From assembly GCA_037833965.1 (NCBI GenBank), contig AP031357.1:5538001-5602000 (forward strand): a stretch of DNA of 64,000 nt, written 5' to 3'. Position 1 is the first letter of the stretch; every line of letters begins with the position of its first letter. Positions 26,011 to 38,357 of this stretch are shown piece by piece. A program made the translations under genes and the position numbers. Below the pieces are notes generated by a model. That model did no database searches. It was not told the DNA's origin and saw only the letters and a list, made by a program, of their open reading frames with translations. This DNA comes from Marchantia polymorpha subsp. ruderalis. Lineage: Eukaryota; Streptophyta; Marchantiopsida; Marchantiales; Marchantiaceae.

Positions 26011-29000
26011 GTGAGAGTGGAGGAGAGAATGGAAGGTGCAGGTGCGTCCATGGTCAGTCACGCTGCTGAACTTGCGACACGGGAGATGGAGTCCGCACAC
26101 GAGGAACCGGAGCTTCCCTCCGCCATCCAGGACCTTGTACGGCGTCTGGAAGGACAAGGCGAGCCTATGACGCGGCTTCCCAATTTAAGCGGACCAGAAT
26201 TTCTGGACTTCTTTCCGGAGGGTGCATCGACAATCATAGGGTGGCGAAGCCAAGTGCGTCTTCGAGTGCTGGAGGCAATCGGCAGCTGCAACACCTTTGA
26301 GATTCTGGACGTGCATGATATTTGTGGGGGAAATATTATGAGGTTGACGGCAAGCGAGTGGGAGCTAGTTTTCAGAGGTTTCAGGTCTAGCACCATTCTA
26401 CAACAGATACGCCTTGGTCCTTCGCTATGGGATTTAGAAGCTAACTGGGAGAGCTTGTGTTTACAGCTGGGGAGAATTCTGAATTCCTCTAGCGTAAAAG
26501 AATTGAAAGTAGTCCGTCGCAGAATCAGTGTCAGATGTTTCTTGAATCTCGCCTCCGGACTGCAAGGACATTCCGATTCTAAACTCCAGTCTTTAGATTT
26601 ATATGACGCGTGGGAGGACTCGAGTGCGATGAAGCATGTGGCTGACATGATCAATAGTGCTCCACTATTAGAAAAGTTGCTTTTAGGCGACTCTTTTAAC
26701 GAAAACGACATGGAGGACGAGACCGTTGAAATCCTGTCCCAGGCGTTGATCCAGAGCTCGTCCCTGAAAGAATTGGAGTTAGATGGGGTGAAGTGGGGAC
26801 CGGCCTTGTTGCAGAAAGCATTGGCCGGAGACGATCGCAACCGATCTATTGAACGTGTTCGGCTCTTTGGTATGGGTAGAATCGGAGACTGTTTAAGGGA
26901 ACTTCTTATTTCCAATCCATCATTGAAGATAGTGGAGTTGCGCTCGTTGCGGATGCGTACTGAGGAATGGCACCAGCTCGGCGAAGTCATACGTGACAAT
27001 GCTATAGAGACAACTATATTTGTTATGTTTGGCTTCGAATACGATAACCGGGAGTCAATAGAAGCTCTTGTTCGTTCTGCTAGGTCCGATGTCAAGGACC
27101 CCACAGTGGAGCTTGAACTCCATACTAGGAGTGAAGATCAAGTGATGTACTCCAAAAAATATAAAAATACGGAGTATTCATTAAACCTATTAGGTAGGGT
27201 ACTGCGCGGGGAAATCAGATCTCTAAAATCTCTGAGTATATTGACGCCTTCTAAAAAAATTATCATTTTCAGTATCCTCCCGATGAATGGGAAAACCGGA
27301 GAAACTTCAGTCCTGAGGAGACTGGAATTATCTGTTCGAAGCGAAGATCTTTCGAAGGAAGTATGGGAGGACCTGCTTTGGTGCATGCGAGGGAACCACC
27401 TCACTCACTTGGATTTGTCTGACTCCGAACTCGACGAGGAGTCGTTTAGGGACCTGATGGGGGTCCTCCAAGTGAACTTGGCCCTCCAGGAAATCGACTT
27501 CTCACGAACATCGTGGGCAACGGACGGAAAGGCGGCGCAGATTCAAGAGACCCTGAAGCAGAACCAGGAGCGGGCCGTCTACATGTCCGTGTTCCGAGAA
27601 GCCAACTTAACATTTGGAGATGCAAAAGCTGGTCGACTCTTCTTATGCGGCTCTCCTAGAGCAGGTAAGATGCGCCATAAATTCTCTATTTTTTACTCAA
27701 TGTACGCCAACTTTAACTTTTCTAAAACTAAGATTTACACAACAACTTGCTATTTGGATCTATATATAATGATGTGTGTATATAAATAGTAACAGAAATA
27801 AAAAAAAAAACAAATGTGTAAATCATTAATCATATTATATAACTACAATTGTTTAGGTGATTTTTACATTTTTCAATCAAATTTATCTTCACATTTTAAG
27901 ATAATATCATGTCATATTGTATCTCAAGAATATCAATTTAAAGCATATGTGAAGATATAGATCATAACAAGTTGTGTATTTCGTGATTTTTTTTCCTAAC
28001 GTGCAGGAAAAACTCAACTGCGTAAAACCCTGATGAAGATAAATCATAGCTGGCTACACAAAGGCAGTCTATTCAATAAATGGGGCGTATTGTGGAGGAC
28101 CAAGGGCATTGAAGTGGAGTTTTTGGAAAACAATGACAAAATGCAAATCTCAGTTTGGGATCTTGCAGGTCAATGGATTTTTCGTACCCTTCAAGATGTG
28201 CTCTTTCCTCAAACCAACAATTTTTGTGTTTTTCTTTTTGTGTATAGTCCCTTCTGTGAGGAAACATCTTCAAACAAACCAGACTCTTGTTTCAGAGATG
28301 AGTTGGAAGATTGGTTGAGTTTCATCACATCTAGCATTAAGGTCACAGGACGTGATCTTCCCCAAGTTTTTATTGTCATTTCACACAAGGATAAAGCCAA
28401 ATACAGCTCTTTGAGTTGGGCTCAATCCATAGTTGAAAAACTCACCCAAAGATTCGCAAATTTTGTGGATCTCCGCCCTGTTCAAGAGTGTTTTTATGTA
28501 AATGCTCGAAAAAAAAAGCAAATTATTCCTCTCAACAATCACATTTTTGAGAATTTTAACAAGTTGTTGAGAGAAAAATCTCCACATGTTCCCCATTTGT
28601 GTTCCCAACTCACCTCCCTCTTAGTTACACAAACCAAGAAGAACAAAATTTCTACTCTGTGGCCATCCAAAGAGTTTCATGATTTTTGTGCTCCTAGCTT
28701 GGCACAATTTATTCCATCATCTTCTATTCACTTTGTTGATCATTCAAGGATAATGGAGTCTATCATATCCTATTTGAATGATGTTAGATCCATCATATAC
28801 ATTCCCAACCTTAACTACATCATTGTAGAACCCAACTGGCTCACTAATACCTTCTTGGGTGAGCTCATAGCTATGGGTCAAGATTTTCAAGCTCAAGAGT
28901 CAGAGTCTTCTAAGAGAAGGAGCTCATACGCAAGCAAGGACGGATTTGTGAGTGAAAGTGTCTTTGCTCGGTTGATAGAAGAGTTTCTCGGAAACCGACC

Positions 29001-30210
29001 ACGTGGACAGAGAGGTGTAGACAGAGAGCAGCTTGAAACCATCCTTGTCAATTTAGATTTGTGTTTCAAGCTTGAAGATAGTTCTCAGTATTTCATTCCT
29101 TCCTTCATCCCTGAGCATGCAAGCAAGGAAGAACAGAAGCATCAAGAAGGGGCGCATGTGGAGTCAATGTATTGGGAAAATAGAAGTGAGACGTCACAGT
29201 TTGTCGGCATTCGAATTCAATGCCAAGATGGAAGAACAATGTCCCTCACTGCTGCGTTTTTTCCACGCTACCAGGTGAGGTTCGATCATGATTTTATAAA
29301 CATATGGAAATCATTTTATGTGTCAAGTTTTGATTGTAATTTGCGTATGATGAATTGAATGTTTCTTTTTCATTAATTTTAACACATTATTCAAATGTTC
29401 AACTCAACATTTACCAAGTTTTCTATCATTGTAGATGTTCATGAGACGCAAGTTGATATCCGAGATGAGTGTTTATGAGGAGAATGTGACCTACTCTCGA
29501 AATTACCTGCGACTTTTCCTTGACGGGCATCAGATATATATCGAGCACGTTCAGAGTGAAAAGTCCCACAAATACGTAGATATTCTGATGTTATGCTCGA
29601 GGCATAAGTCAAGGCAGGCGGCTATTACGTATGTGAGGAAGCATATTGTCAAGGAGTTGATATCATTTTGTGCATCACCGAAAGGCTGTCCCGGGGTGGC
29701 ATTAGTGCTCGGTGTGATCCAAACTTTTTGTGTGGAGATGCTGATTCCAAGTCATCTCAGAGGAGCCATTTTTATCGAGAAGCTGAAATCGGACTTCATT
29801 CGTAGCATCAATGACAAACTTGAGGAAATGTCGTTGCAAAGGTCACACTTGCTGGAGAAGGAAGAGTTGTTACACTATGAGCAGTGTTGGCCTCCGATTG
29901 GAAGGAACTCCGGCGGGATATCCGAAGGAGCAAGGGATTTGTTGTGGGAGAGCGATGTGGAAGCAGTTGTGAATGAGAGTCAAGGATGTGGTAGGTTATT
30001 TCGTCTAATATTTCATCATTGTTTGACACGATTGCAATCTCGTACATCAAGATCCACGCCGGCAACATTGTGATCTCACAGCAGCAACAAGAAATGTTAA
30101 TATTGCTCTTTGATATTGTCGCAGGTCTGGACATCCGCCCCACCACTGATGAGGCGGGCCGGATGTTAGAAGAGGTTGATCCGCTGAGCATCATCACACG
30201 AAGCAATTGA
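26011..30210 (+). CDS. LRR-ROC-COR (ROCO family) GTPase-domain protein, TORNADO1-like
   Basis: Four exons (26011-27664, 28007-29274, 29435-29990, 30125-30210) join in frame to 1187 aa. About residues 120-530 are leucine-rich repeats of the long RNase-inhibitor type (LQSLDLYDA, LLEKLLLGDSF, LKELELDGVKW, LTHLDLSDSELDEESFRDL). The ROC GTPase follows: P-loop GSPRAGKT near residue 550, split by intron 1 between GSPRAG and KT; DxxG motif WDLAGQ; and an SHKD G4-like motif. A COR-type region comes next (IPNLNYIIVEPNWLTNTFL). The C-terminal 200 residues (exons 3-4) have no domain I recognise, and no kinase domain is present. In plants this architecture is known from TRN1, a regulator of patterning. 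This gene is clearly of the superfamily but I cannot call it an orthologue. The start at 26,011 is the first in-frame Met; Met at 26,029 is an equally good start. A long ORF on the opposite strand (26,058-27,104) is a shadow. Confidence 0.88.
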
Positions 30211-30362
30211 TTCATTCTGAAAGATTATGTCGTCATGCACATTCAAGATCAGGGATCCTGGGTTCGTGACTTGTACAATGACCCCTCTTACACTAAAAAA
30301 CAGAGAACTTTGAAAGCAATCATCATCTTTGTCATTTCTATTGTTGCTAATATATTGCAGGT

Positions 30363-30857
30363 ACAAGCCAAGCGTGATTCAAATAACAACGCAAGGGAGT
30401 TGGAAGCATCCCCTTTCATGCTCGCGGATCTTGTCAAGATGCATCCCGCCGCATTCATCTAAGATGTGTTGGATACATATCTCTCGAAACATTGGTCTCA
30501 ACAGCAGATCAATGACGTGGAGAAAGAACATCAACATTTGCCTGCGGTATACGATCATGAGCCACACGTCACGAAGGCATTTGATCAGCATGACAAAAAC
30601 ACTTTTTTAACAATGTGTGAAACGTTGTCAATTGCAGATCCAGTGATCTACGCTAGTTTTGTGATGGATTGGCAAAAGCGTTTTCCAACACGACGGTTGT
30701 TGAAAGCATTTTTTTGATGTTCAAGTTGGGAAGAAACAACTCTCGCACAAGCTTGACCAGCTTGGCGCTGACCGGTATCATGCACGCAAAGCAATTTGAG
30801 CTCTTAAAGGCTCTTTTCAAACGTCCAAACGCTGCAAACGATGGCGGCAACCATTGA
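30363..30857 (+). pseudogene. Decayed hAT-like transposase C-terminal fragment
   Basis: The stretch reads through an in-frame stop after HPAAFI and at least one frameshift. The final part (FSNTTVVESIFLMFKLG, then TSLTSLALTGIMHAKQFELL) resembles the C-terminal dimerisation region of hAT-like transposon proteins, where a TATVESDFS motif is followed by a 'TSL..LSLEGI.HAKQ' block. The assignment rests on motif memory only. It starts 150 bases after the ROCO stop codon on the same strand, so it could be mistaken for a further exon. Confidence 0.4.
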
Positions 30858-30883
30858 AATTCACTTTCTAACATTAAAATACA

Positions 30884-30955
30884 CAATGCCAATTTTGCCA
30901 AAATTACCAAAAGAAAGTGCCAAAATTAAATTAATTTTGGCAAACTTAGCATTGG
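30884..30955. repeat. Fold-back repeat downstream of the hAT-like remnant
   Basis: About 23 bases (CAATGCCAATTTTGCCAAAA onwards) recur as an imperfect inverted copy ending at 30,955. A second perfect inverted pair, GCCAAAATTA/TAATTTTGGC, lies in between. It is rich in the word CCAAAATTA. It may be the eroded end of the neighbouring transposon or an independent MITE-like fold-back. Confidence 0.6.
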
Positions 30956-31110
30956 CCACAAACTATGAGACCTGCCATAACTTCAAAATTAATAATCTGA
31001 CTGCATGAACCAAACACAATTACATCTGGATGTTTTTGTGCCAGCAGAGTACAACTGAAAAGTGAAATCAATTTAACTTTGAAGACGTTCCAGGTCTCTA
31101 CCTAGAGCGT

Positions 31111-33660
31111 TGTAATGACAGATAAATACCAAAAAAGAGCATAATGATAAAGATCTGATCCCACGAGGACAGAAACAACACAAAGAATACAAATTGTCTC
31201 GTTCTTAACAGTCTATTGAGGAGTTTGAATTCTCAGGCTACTGTCACTCCCAGAAATACTGCAGGTGTTCGACTCGGAGATACTCGGAGGACACGCAATG
31301 CAGCGTAATACACACAAACGCACCTGCAAGTAAATGCAAAACTCAGAGGTCAATTAGGACCTCAACTTAAGATTCAGGGGGGAAATTTCCCAAGGAGTAC
31401 ACTCAGAGGACCTGTAGCTAGCAGCCAATTACGAATTTGCTTAAATCCTGTCACTAGCCAAACGCTATTTCAGAACATTCGAATTGGGGCTCCTACTTCA
31501 GATGCCGTACCTTCGACAAACCGAAGTCACTCTTACGCGGTGAACAACACACTCAACTCACAAAATGCGTAGAGAATACAGAAGTCCTAACTTAGAAACT
31601 AAATTGAGAAAAGACCCCCAAGGCCAACGCCTTGGACTACATTATTCCTAACTACCAAAAACTGTCATCTGCTGCAGTGCGAGCACCGAACAGATCCTAA
31701 GCCTTTGGAGTCGGCAATTGCCGCTCCCTCTAACCTCCGCTCTAAACCTAATCTTTTCAAAATGTTTACTAATTCTACCTCTAACTTCGCTACCACGTCG
31801 CGCGATCTTGTAAAATACGATTCTAGCTTCTTGGACAACCGACGGTGCCTTCGTCCGCTCCTCTCGATCAATTCGACTGCACGATGTTCAATCTCGCGTA
31901 TCCGAAGCCCGTTGTGAGATTCAATCTGCCACAACACGTACTGTGCAAACATCCCTCCACTCGTGCAGTTAAGGCTTCACGCGTCTCATCTGATAACTGC
32001 CGATTCTTTCCTTTGGCCTCCGTCAATTTTGCTTCCACCTCGCATAACTGCTCTTCAGCCTGCGATCGTTGCGTCCTCAACTCGCCACACTGCGTCTCTA
32101 GTTTCAAAATTAACTCCACATCCGCAATCCGCGCAACTTTGTACTCGGATAGCTTCTTCGCCTTTACCGCCAACTCGGTTTGATACTCTCGCTTCGTTTC
32201 CTCCGCGGCATCCAGCAACTCATCTACCTTTAATGACTCAGCGTCGAACGCGGTTCTACAGGCTTTCAATCTCTTCAGTAGGTCCACGCTGGCGCACTTA
32301 GCTCTCTCCACATCCTCATGAAGACTGTCACCGGGTTGCTCCGCCTTCCGTTGCTTCTCAACTTCCTCAGATAGCTTCCTCTGAAGTGCCTGGTACTTCG
32401 CTTTCGTCGGCTGACTTCTTTGTTCCTTAGCGGCGACCTCAACTGCCAGTTCTCTCTTAATTCGCGTTTGATTGCGCATTATCTCCACATAGGATTCACT
32501 AGGATTGTCCTCTGCGTACTTCTCTCGCTTCCGGTCGAGGTACTTGAGCAACGGTAGTACCTACACACTCAACACGTCGACGGCACCCAAGACTTGCGAC
32601 TGTGTCTCCTCTGCTCAGGTTTCCTCACTCTTCTCCAATATGATTGTGTCCGTGGAGGTCCGAGGTTGAGGTCACCTTCTGTGATTCACTCTCGGCTGCT
32701 GCCACGTCATCCACGGCCTCTGCCGCGACTTCCTCTAACGCCACCGGGTCCTCCTCAGCCTCCGAGGACACCGTTAAGACCTCAGCGGCCTGGTCCCGAG
32801 GTTCCTCCCACCGAGTTTTCTCCACAGGAACATCTCTCCTCTTCAAGGGAACATCCTCAAACAAGATGGCTTTCCCTTTATCTCTCCTTGAAGCCTGCGA
32901 CCTTTCGACAGAAGTCGATCGGTCTTCTACAGAGCATGGCTTCTTCCTTATCAACTCTTCCTTTTCCCTGGCCGCTTTCTCCACTTGCCTTGCTTCTTGA
33001 CTAGGACAGTCCTTCATCACTGTTCTCCTACTCTCGGGGCTGCTATCTTTGTCTAGGACCAACCTCCTTGGCCTTCATCTTCGATCGAGCCCTAAAATTG
33101 GGTGTTCACATCGCAATGAGGGCGGTGCGCTGTAACCGCTCCTCTTCTATTGCAGCCTCGTCGATTCGACGCTTCTTTCTCGGCTGTGAGTCCTGCCGAC
33201 CTCGAGGTCGCTTCCTCCTTTGCTGAGGAGAGCTCCGTGGTTCGCCCTCCAGGTCCGAATTGACCTCGTTGGCTAACACTACCTCCTCTCCTTCCTGCTT
33301 GACATTCAGCATCGGAAACGCACTGCTCTCTTCAGCAGTCAATAAGTTTATGCCCTTATAGAAATTGATAAAAAAACAGGGACAAGTAACTAGGTGACCT
33401 TCATGCGAGTAGCCCAATGTGCTGTCGGGTTACAGTCCAGAAAATCCGCGCCCAGTGAATATGATCTCCGCGCAAAGCTCTCTCAATGAATCCCACCTGC
33501 CAAGTCTTCATGTAAGTGGGTCGCTGCGGCTGAAGGATTTGCATCAAAGTCATCGCGATGTTCCGCCGCATTCGATCTAGATACCATACTGTGCGGTATT
33601 GCAACCTCCGGGCTGACTCTCATTAAGGTTTACCTCAGATGGCTTTTGGGTAGCTCATCA
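31111..33660 (-). mobile_element. Relative A of the 5.3 kb TG...CA element, 5'-truncated
   Basis: On the minus strand the 3' end is intact: reading the plus strand, it begins TGTAATGACAGAT at 31,111, like the ends of the other copies. A non-coding tail of about 550 bases contains an AATAA-type signal. Then comes a coiled-coil ORF in two frames (32,551-31,868 and 31,952-31,665, so frameshifted), an acidic/Ser-rich middle part (33,062-32,625) and a fragment of the conserved domain (33,604-33,106, with WQVGFIERALRGDHIHWARI). The N-terminal 250 codons and the 5' end are missing where it abuts the next copy at about 33,660. Confidence 0.8.
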
Positions 33661-33663
33661 TGA

Positions 33664-36600
33664 CTATTGAGGAGTTTGAATTCTTAGGCTACTGTCACTT
33701 CCAGAAATACTGCAGGTGTTTGACTCGGAGGTCACTGAGAGGACACGCAATGTAGCATAACACACACACATGAAATTATCAATTGCAACAACACAAAGGC
33801 CGATCGCAATCTTGTCTTAGTATTCAGGGGGAAAATTCCCAACGAGTACGCTTAGGGGGTCATGCACACAGCTACCAATTACAAATTTGCTTAAATCTTG
33901 ATTCTAGCCAATTGCTCTTCAGAACATTCAAATTGGGGCTACTACTTCGGATGCAGTATCTTCGACAAACCGAAAAACCTCTCTCACGCAGTGACCAACA
34001 CATTCAACTCACAAACGCACGGAGAATATAGAGTTCAAAACTGAGAAAACTGAATTGAGAAAAGATCCCCAATGCCAATGCCTTCGACTACTATATTCCT
34101 AACTACCAAAACTGTCACCTGCTCCGATGCGAGCTCCGAACAGATCCTACACCTGCGGAGTTGGCAGTTGCCGCTCCCTCTAACTTCCGCTCTAAACCTA
34201 ATCTTTTCAAAACGCCTACTAGCTCTAACTCCATATTTGCTACCGCGTCCCGCGATCTCGAGAGGAACACGTTGAGCTTCTTGGCTTAACGGCGATGCCT
34301 TCGACCGCTCTTGGATATCAATTCCGCCGCACAATGCTCGAGTTTTCGTAACCAAAGACAGTTGTGCTTCTCGATCTGCCATAAAGCATATCCGCATAAA
34401 CACCAATTCATCCTCGCAGTTAAGACATCACGCGTCTGTTTGGCCGATTCTTCCTCTCAGCCTCCGTCAATCTCGTCTCTATCTTGCATAACTGCTCCTC
34501 AGCTTGCGACCATTGCGTACTCAGCTCGCCGCACCAAGCCTCTAGCTTCTCTATTAACTCCGAATCCGAGATTCGCGCAGCCTCGTACTTGGCCAACTTC
34601 TTTGCCCTCACAGCCAACTCGGTCTCGTACTCTTGCTCCTTCTTCTCCGTTGTTGCCGTCAGCTCATCCATCCTGAATGACTCAACGTCATAAGGAGTCT
34701 GGCACGCCTCCAAGCTCTTCAGAAGATCCACGGTTGCGCACTTGGCCCTCTCCATGTCCTCACGAAGACCCTCGCAGACCTTCTCCAAATACCTTTGTTT
34801 CTCAACTTCCTCATCTAGCCTCTTCTGAAGTGCCTGGTACCTCGATTCCGTCGGCTGACTCTTGCGTTCCTTCGCGGCGACCTCAACAGCCGCTCATATC
34901 TTGGTCCGCGTCCGGATACGTACTATCTCCACATAAGACTATGGTGCTTGCTTCCGCATACTTCTCCCGCTTCCAGTCAAGGTACTGTAGCAACAGAAGT
35001 ATCTGCACACATACCATATCAACGGCAGTGAGGGATTGCGACTGTGCCTCTTCCGCTGAAGGTTCCTCACCCGCCTCCAGTATGACTATTCCGATGGAAG
35101 TGTAATAACAGATGGAGCATAATGGTAAAGATTCGATCCCACGATGACAAAAAAAACATCAAAGAACCAAGTAGTGTCACGAATTGACATTCTATTGAAG
35201 AGTTTTACTTCTCAGTCACATGTCACTCCTAAAAGACACTGCTCGATTTCAGCCCAAGGCCCAAAGAGCAGAGTATAATCACACTCACAACCTGAAACTT
35301 CTCCAATCGACACCTGTGGGAATCGCCTTCGACCCCACACTCAGATTTCAAGGGGAAAAACTTCCCAGAATTGCATACATCCGACTCACTGACCCGAATA
35401 CCTAGACCCGAATTTGCTTAAATCCCGAAGAGCCCCCGGCTACTCAAAATATTCAGGCTGGACACTCACACGCCCGATGCGGTAACTTCGTCAAAAAGTA
35501 GCGCACTGTGCTCGATGTCTGGATCACACACCAGCACACAGACACACAGTGGATACAGGTTCACAGTCAAGACAAGCCAATTGACAAAAAAGCCCCCCCA
35601 AAGGCAGAGCCTTGGGCCTCTTTATTCCTAACTAACACTCCAAGATGTCACCCGCTGTGATGCAAGCTCCCAACAGGCACGACGCCATCCGACCCGGCAA
35701 TTACAACACCCGTTGAGATCCTATCTACTCCTATCCTACTCAAAACGGCTGACAGTTCCAATTCCAAGTCTCCTGCGTCTACTCCAAACCGAAGATGAAC
35801 AAATTGAGCTTCATATCTAACTGCAAATGCCCTGCTACTCCGCTGGCTGTCAATTCCTTCACTTGATGCTCCGGCTTCACCACGCGCTTGAATTTTCTCT
35901 CAAATCCCTTCAAGTCCAAAGTTTGAAGTTTCTCTCCGAAGTCAGAAGGTTCATACAAACTCAAATTCAAAGCTCTGAATTAATTACTTCTTCAAACAAA
36001 CTCCGTTGAGGCTAAAATTTTGCACCCATGTGCGCTCGGCTGAGACTAACAATCCCATTAAATTTCAGCTCCAGCTGACACTCCAACGCAAAGCTATGGC
36101 TTCTGCAAGATTCATGCTCCAAGGCCGAAAACAGTAAGGCCGAAGTCCGAAGATCCTTCGGCCGAAGGCCCTTCTGCGCCTTCGCCTATCCAAACCAGCC
36201 ACTTCCGACACTCATAACTCAGTGATACCTTATTTGTTTCAAGAGTTTCTTGGGCTCGTTAGAAACAACGTGCCAAGCTCTATTCATCAAGACCCTAACT
36301 AAGTCAAATTGTTACTAATTGAAAAAATTATGAGGTATTTACTATATCAGATCATAACTCATCTAATTCAACTTTACTGCCTACAAGTAAAAACACTAAC
36401 TTGAAAGAGAGGAAGATAAATGGATTCCACTACTACTAACTGGACTTTTACCATAGAATCCACTATTAATTCTACTTCGTAGTATTCTTGTTCTAAAAGT
36501 GTGAAATTACTAGTCTTCTACCTCTCAAACTTCTCATTCCGGAAGAAAAAAAAAAACTAAGCACCACAAGAAGTCCGAGGTGATGCCACCTTCTATGGTC

Positions 36601-38357
36601 CACACTCAGCTGCTCCTACGTCCTCACGGCCTTCAACCGCAACTTCCTCCAAGGCCAGATTGTCCTCCTCAGTGTCTGACGACACTGCCAACACCTCAAC
36701 GGTTCTTTCCCGAGAAGTCTTCATCCTTATATCCGGCGAAGGAACCTCAACCTGCCTCTGGGTACTTCCTCAGTCAAAACCGCTTTCCCCTTGTCTTTCC
36801 ATGAAGCCCGGCTTGGCTTTACAGGTGTCAACCTTACCTCCGTACTCCGAGGTTTCTTCCCCGCCGGTACTTCCTTCTCTTTGATTGTAATTGCCACTGG
36901 TCCCTCTTCTTGAGTGGGCCATGCTCTCGATGCAACACCTCTACACTTTGTGCTGCTATCATATTCCAGTACCAAACTCATGGCCTTCATCTTTGATCTG
37001 GCCCGAAAGTCCGGCGATCGCATTTCGACGGGAGCTGCCCGTTGTAAATGTTCTTCTGCTACGACGGCCTCATCAATCCTCCTTCTCTTCCTCGGCTATG
37101 AGTCTTGTCGGCCTCTCGGCCGCTTTCTCCTCTGCTAGGGTGAATTACGTGATTCGGCCTCAAGATCCGAGTCGACCTCGTTAGCAACCACCACCTCTTC
37201 TACTTCCTGTGTCAACTCTCGCAATGGAAAGTCTCTACTCTCTGCGATAGTCAGAACTCCCATACCTTGGTAGAAATTGATCAAGGATGGAGACAAGTAA
37301 CAGACGGACCCTCTTGGAATCAGCCCAATGTGTTGCCGGGTGGCTGTCCAGAAGATGCGCACCCAATGGATGTGATTTCCCCTCAATGCTCTCTCTACAA
37401 ACCCAACCTGCCAAGTCATCATGTAAGTGGCTCGAGACAGACGGAGAGTCTGCATCAACGCCATGGCTACATTTCGCCTTAATCGGTCGTGGTACCAAAC
37501 GGTGTGATAACCATTCTTCCTGATGCGAGGGTGCTTGAACAAAGTGGCATAAGCCCTTTCCTCCTCTCTCGTCACTCTGACACTCTCGCTGTCAAAAGTA
37601 AGATCGACATCGTCCCCCGCGCAACGACCAAGAACCAATCCCAAATTTGCCATGTATCTGGATTGCCTCGATAGCCTGGCGGCTTCCGCAACCCATTGAT
37701 ATCTTACTCCTGTATCATCGACTCGCTCGTTTAATTCCAACCCCGCAACAGGAAGTCCATCTTTGCGATAATCAAAGCACTACGATGAGCTCGTAGTTCT
37801 ACTTCGGGAACTCTCAAAGTGTGTAATTTGATCGGGCGCACCATCGCTATTGTCTCTTGTTTGAGCCTCCGCCCCCCAATCTCGCGTCGATTGCAAAGTG
37901 TGTTCGTGAAATATGGGCACCGAGCTCTCGCCTCCTTGGGTATACCCTGCCGGTGCAACGGTTTCCCATTCGTGTGAATTGAAGTGCCGCCATTCAAAAT
38001 TCTTTCCCGTGCGAGACTATCTTTTACGTCCATGGAGATCCTTTGCCGTTCATGTAACCGCGGGAGCTCCGAGGTCCTCATTCGCGAATACTAAATACCC
38101 TCACCAAAATACACGCCTAGGTACTCAAAGGAACTAGGTCTTTCTACCTCCCGATCCGCTACTCCGGATTAGAACCTCACCAGCCTCTGATGACCGGCGC
38201 TTGTGTTGAGGTTTCCTTAAGGGTACTACTACTTCCTAACTTCCGGTGTAATTCTATTCTAACCTAATTAATTCTACTCTAAAAGTTAAAAAATAATGTG
38301 GATTTTCCGTTCTAATACTTTATTTCTGGAAAAAAACAAAAAAACGGGCCAACCACA
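33664..38357 (-). mobile_element. Relative B/C of the 5.3 kb element, interrupted by a shorter family member
   Basis: Two pieces, 33,664-35,100 and 36,569-38,357, are one element. The coding sequence at 35,096-35,100 continues at 36,574 once the intervening insertion and one target copy are removed, matching relative A across the join. The 5' piece encodes the conserved domain (37,740-37,135: LGRCAGDDVDLTFDSESVRV, WQVGFVERALRGNHIHW, LSPSLINFYQGMGVLT) and an upstream part (38,081-37,731). The 3' piece encodes the coiled coil (34,788-34,420). The 5' terminus is at 38,357, reading TGTGGTTGGCCCG on the minus strand. The last 100 bases of the 3' end are missing at the junction with relative A. Several frame breaks make it non-coding today. 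Confidence 0.78.
35101..36568 (-). mobile_element. Internally deleted short member of the same family (E)
   Basis: This 1,468 bp insertion starts TGTGGTGCTTAG and ends CTGTTATTACA on the minus strand. Flanking 5-mers GGAAG (35,096-35,100) and AGAAG (36,569-36,573) match at 4 of 5 positions. Its 5' end resembles that of relative B/C (poly-T, then a TTTTAGA...GTAGAATTAAT block). A segment at 36,210-36,310 matches the leader of the 5.3 kb element at about 39,440-39,540 (shared TTCTAACGAGCCCAAGAA). Its 3' part keeps the last codons of the coiled-coil ORF and the whole 3' tail. The central coding region is missing, so it looks like a deletion derivative mobilised in trans. Confidence 0.75.

Noticed and set aside
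26058-27104. 348 aa minus-strand ORF
   Set aside because: Antisense shadow of the ROCO LRR exon; Ser/Leu-rich composition mirrors the coding strand and no domain is present.
30235-30462. Extra ROCO exon after 30,210
   Set aside because: The TGA at 30,208 closes the frame and the downstream ORF resembles a transposase tail with its own stops, so it is listed as a separate pseudogene.
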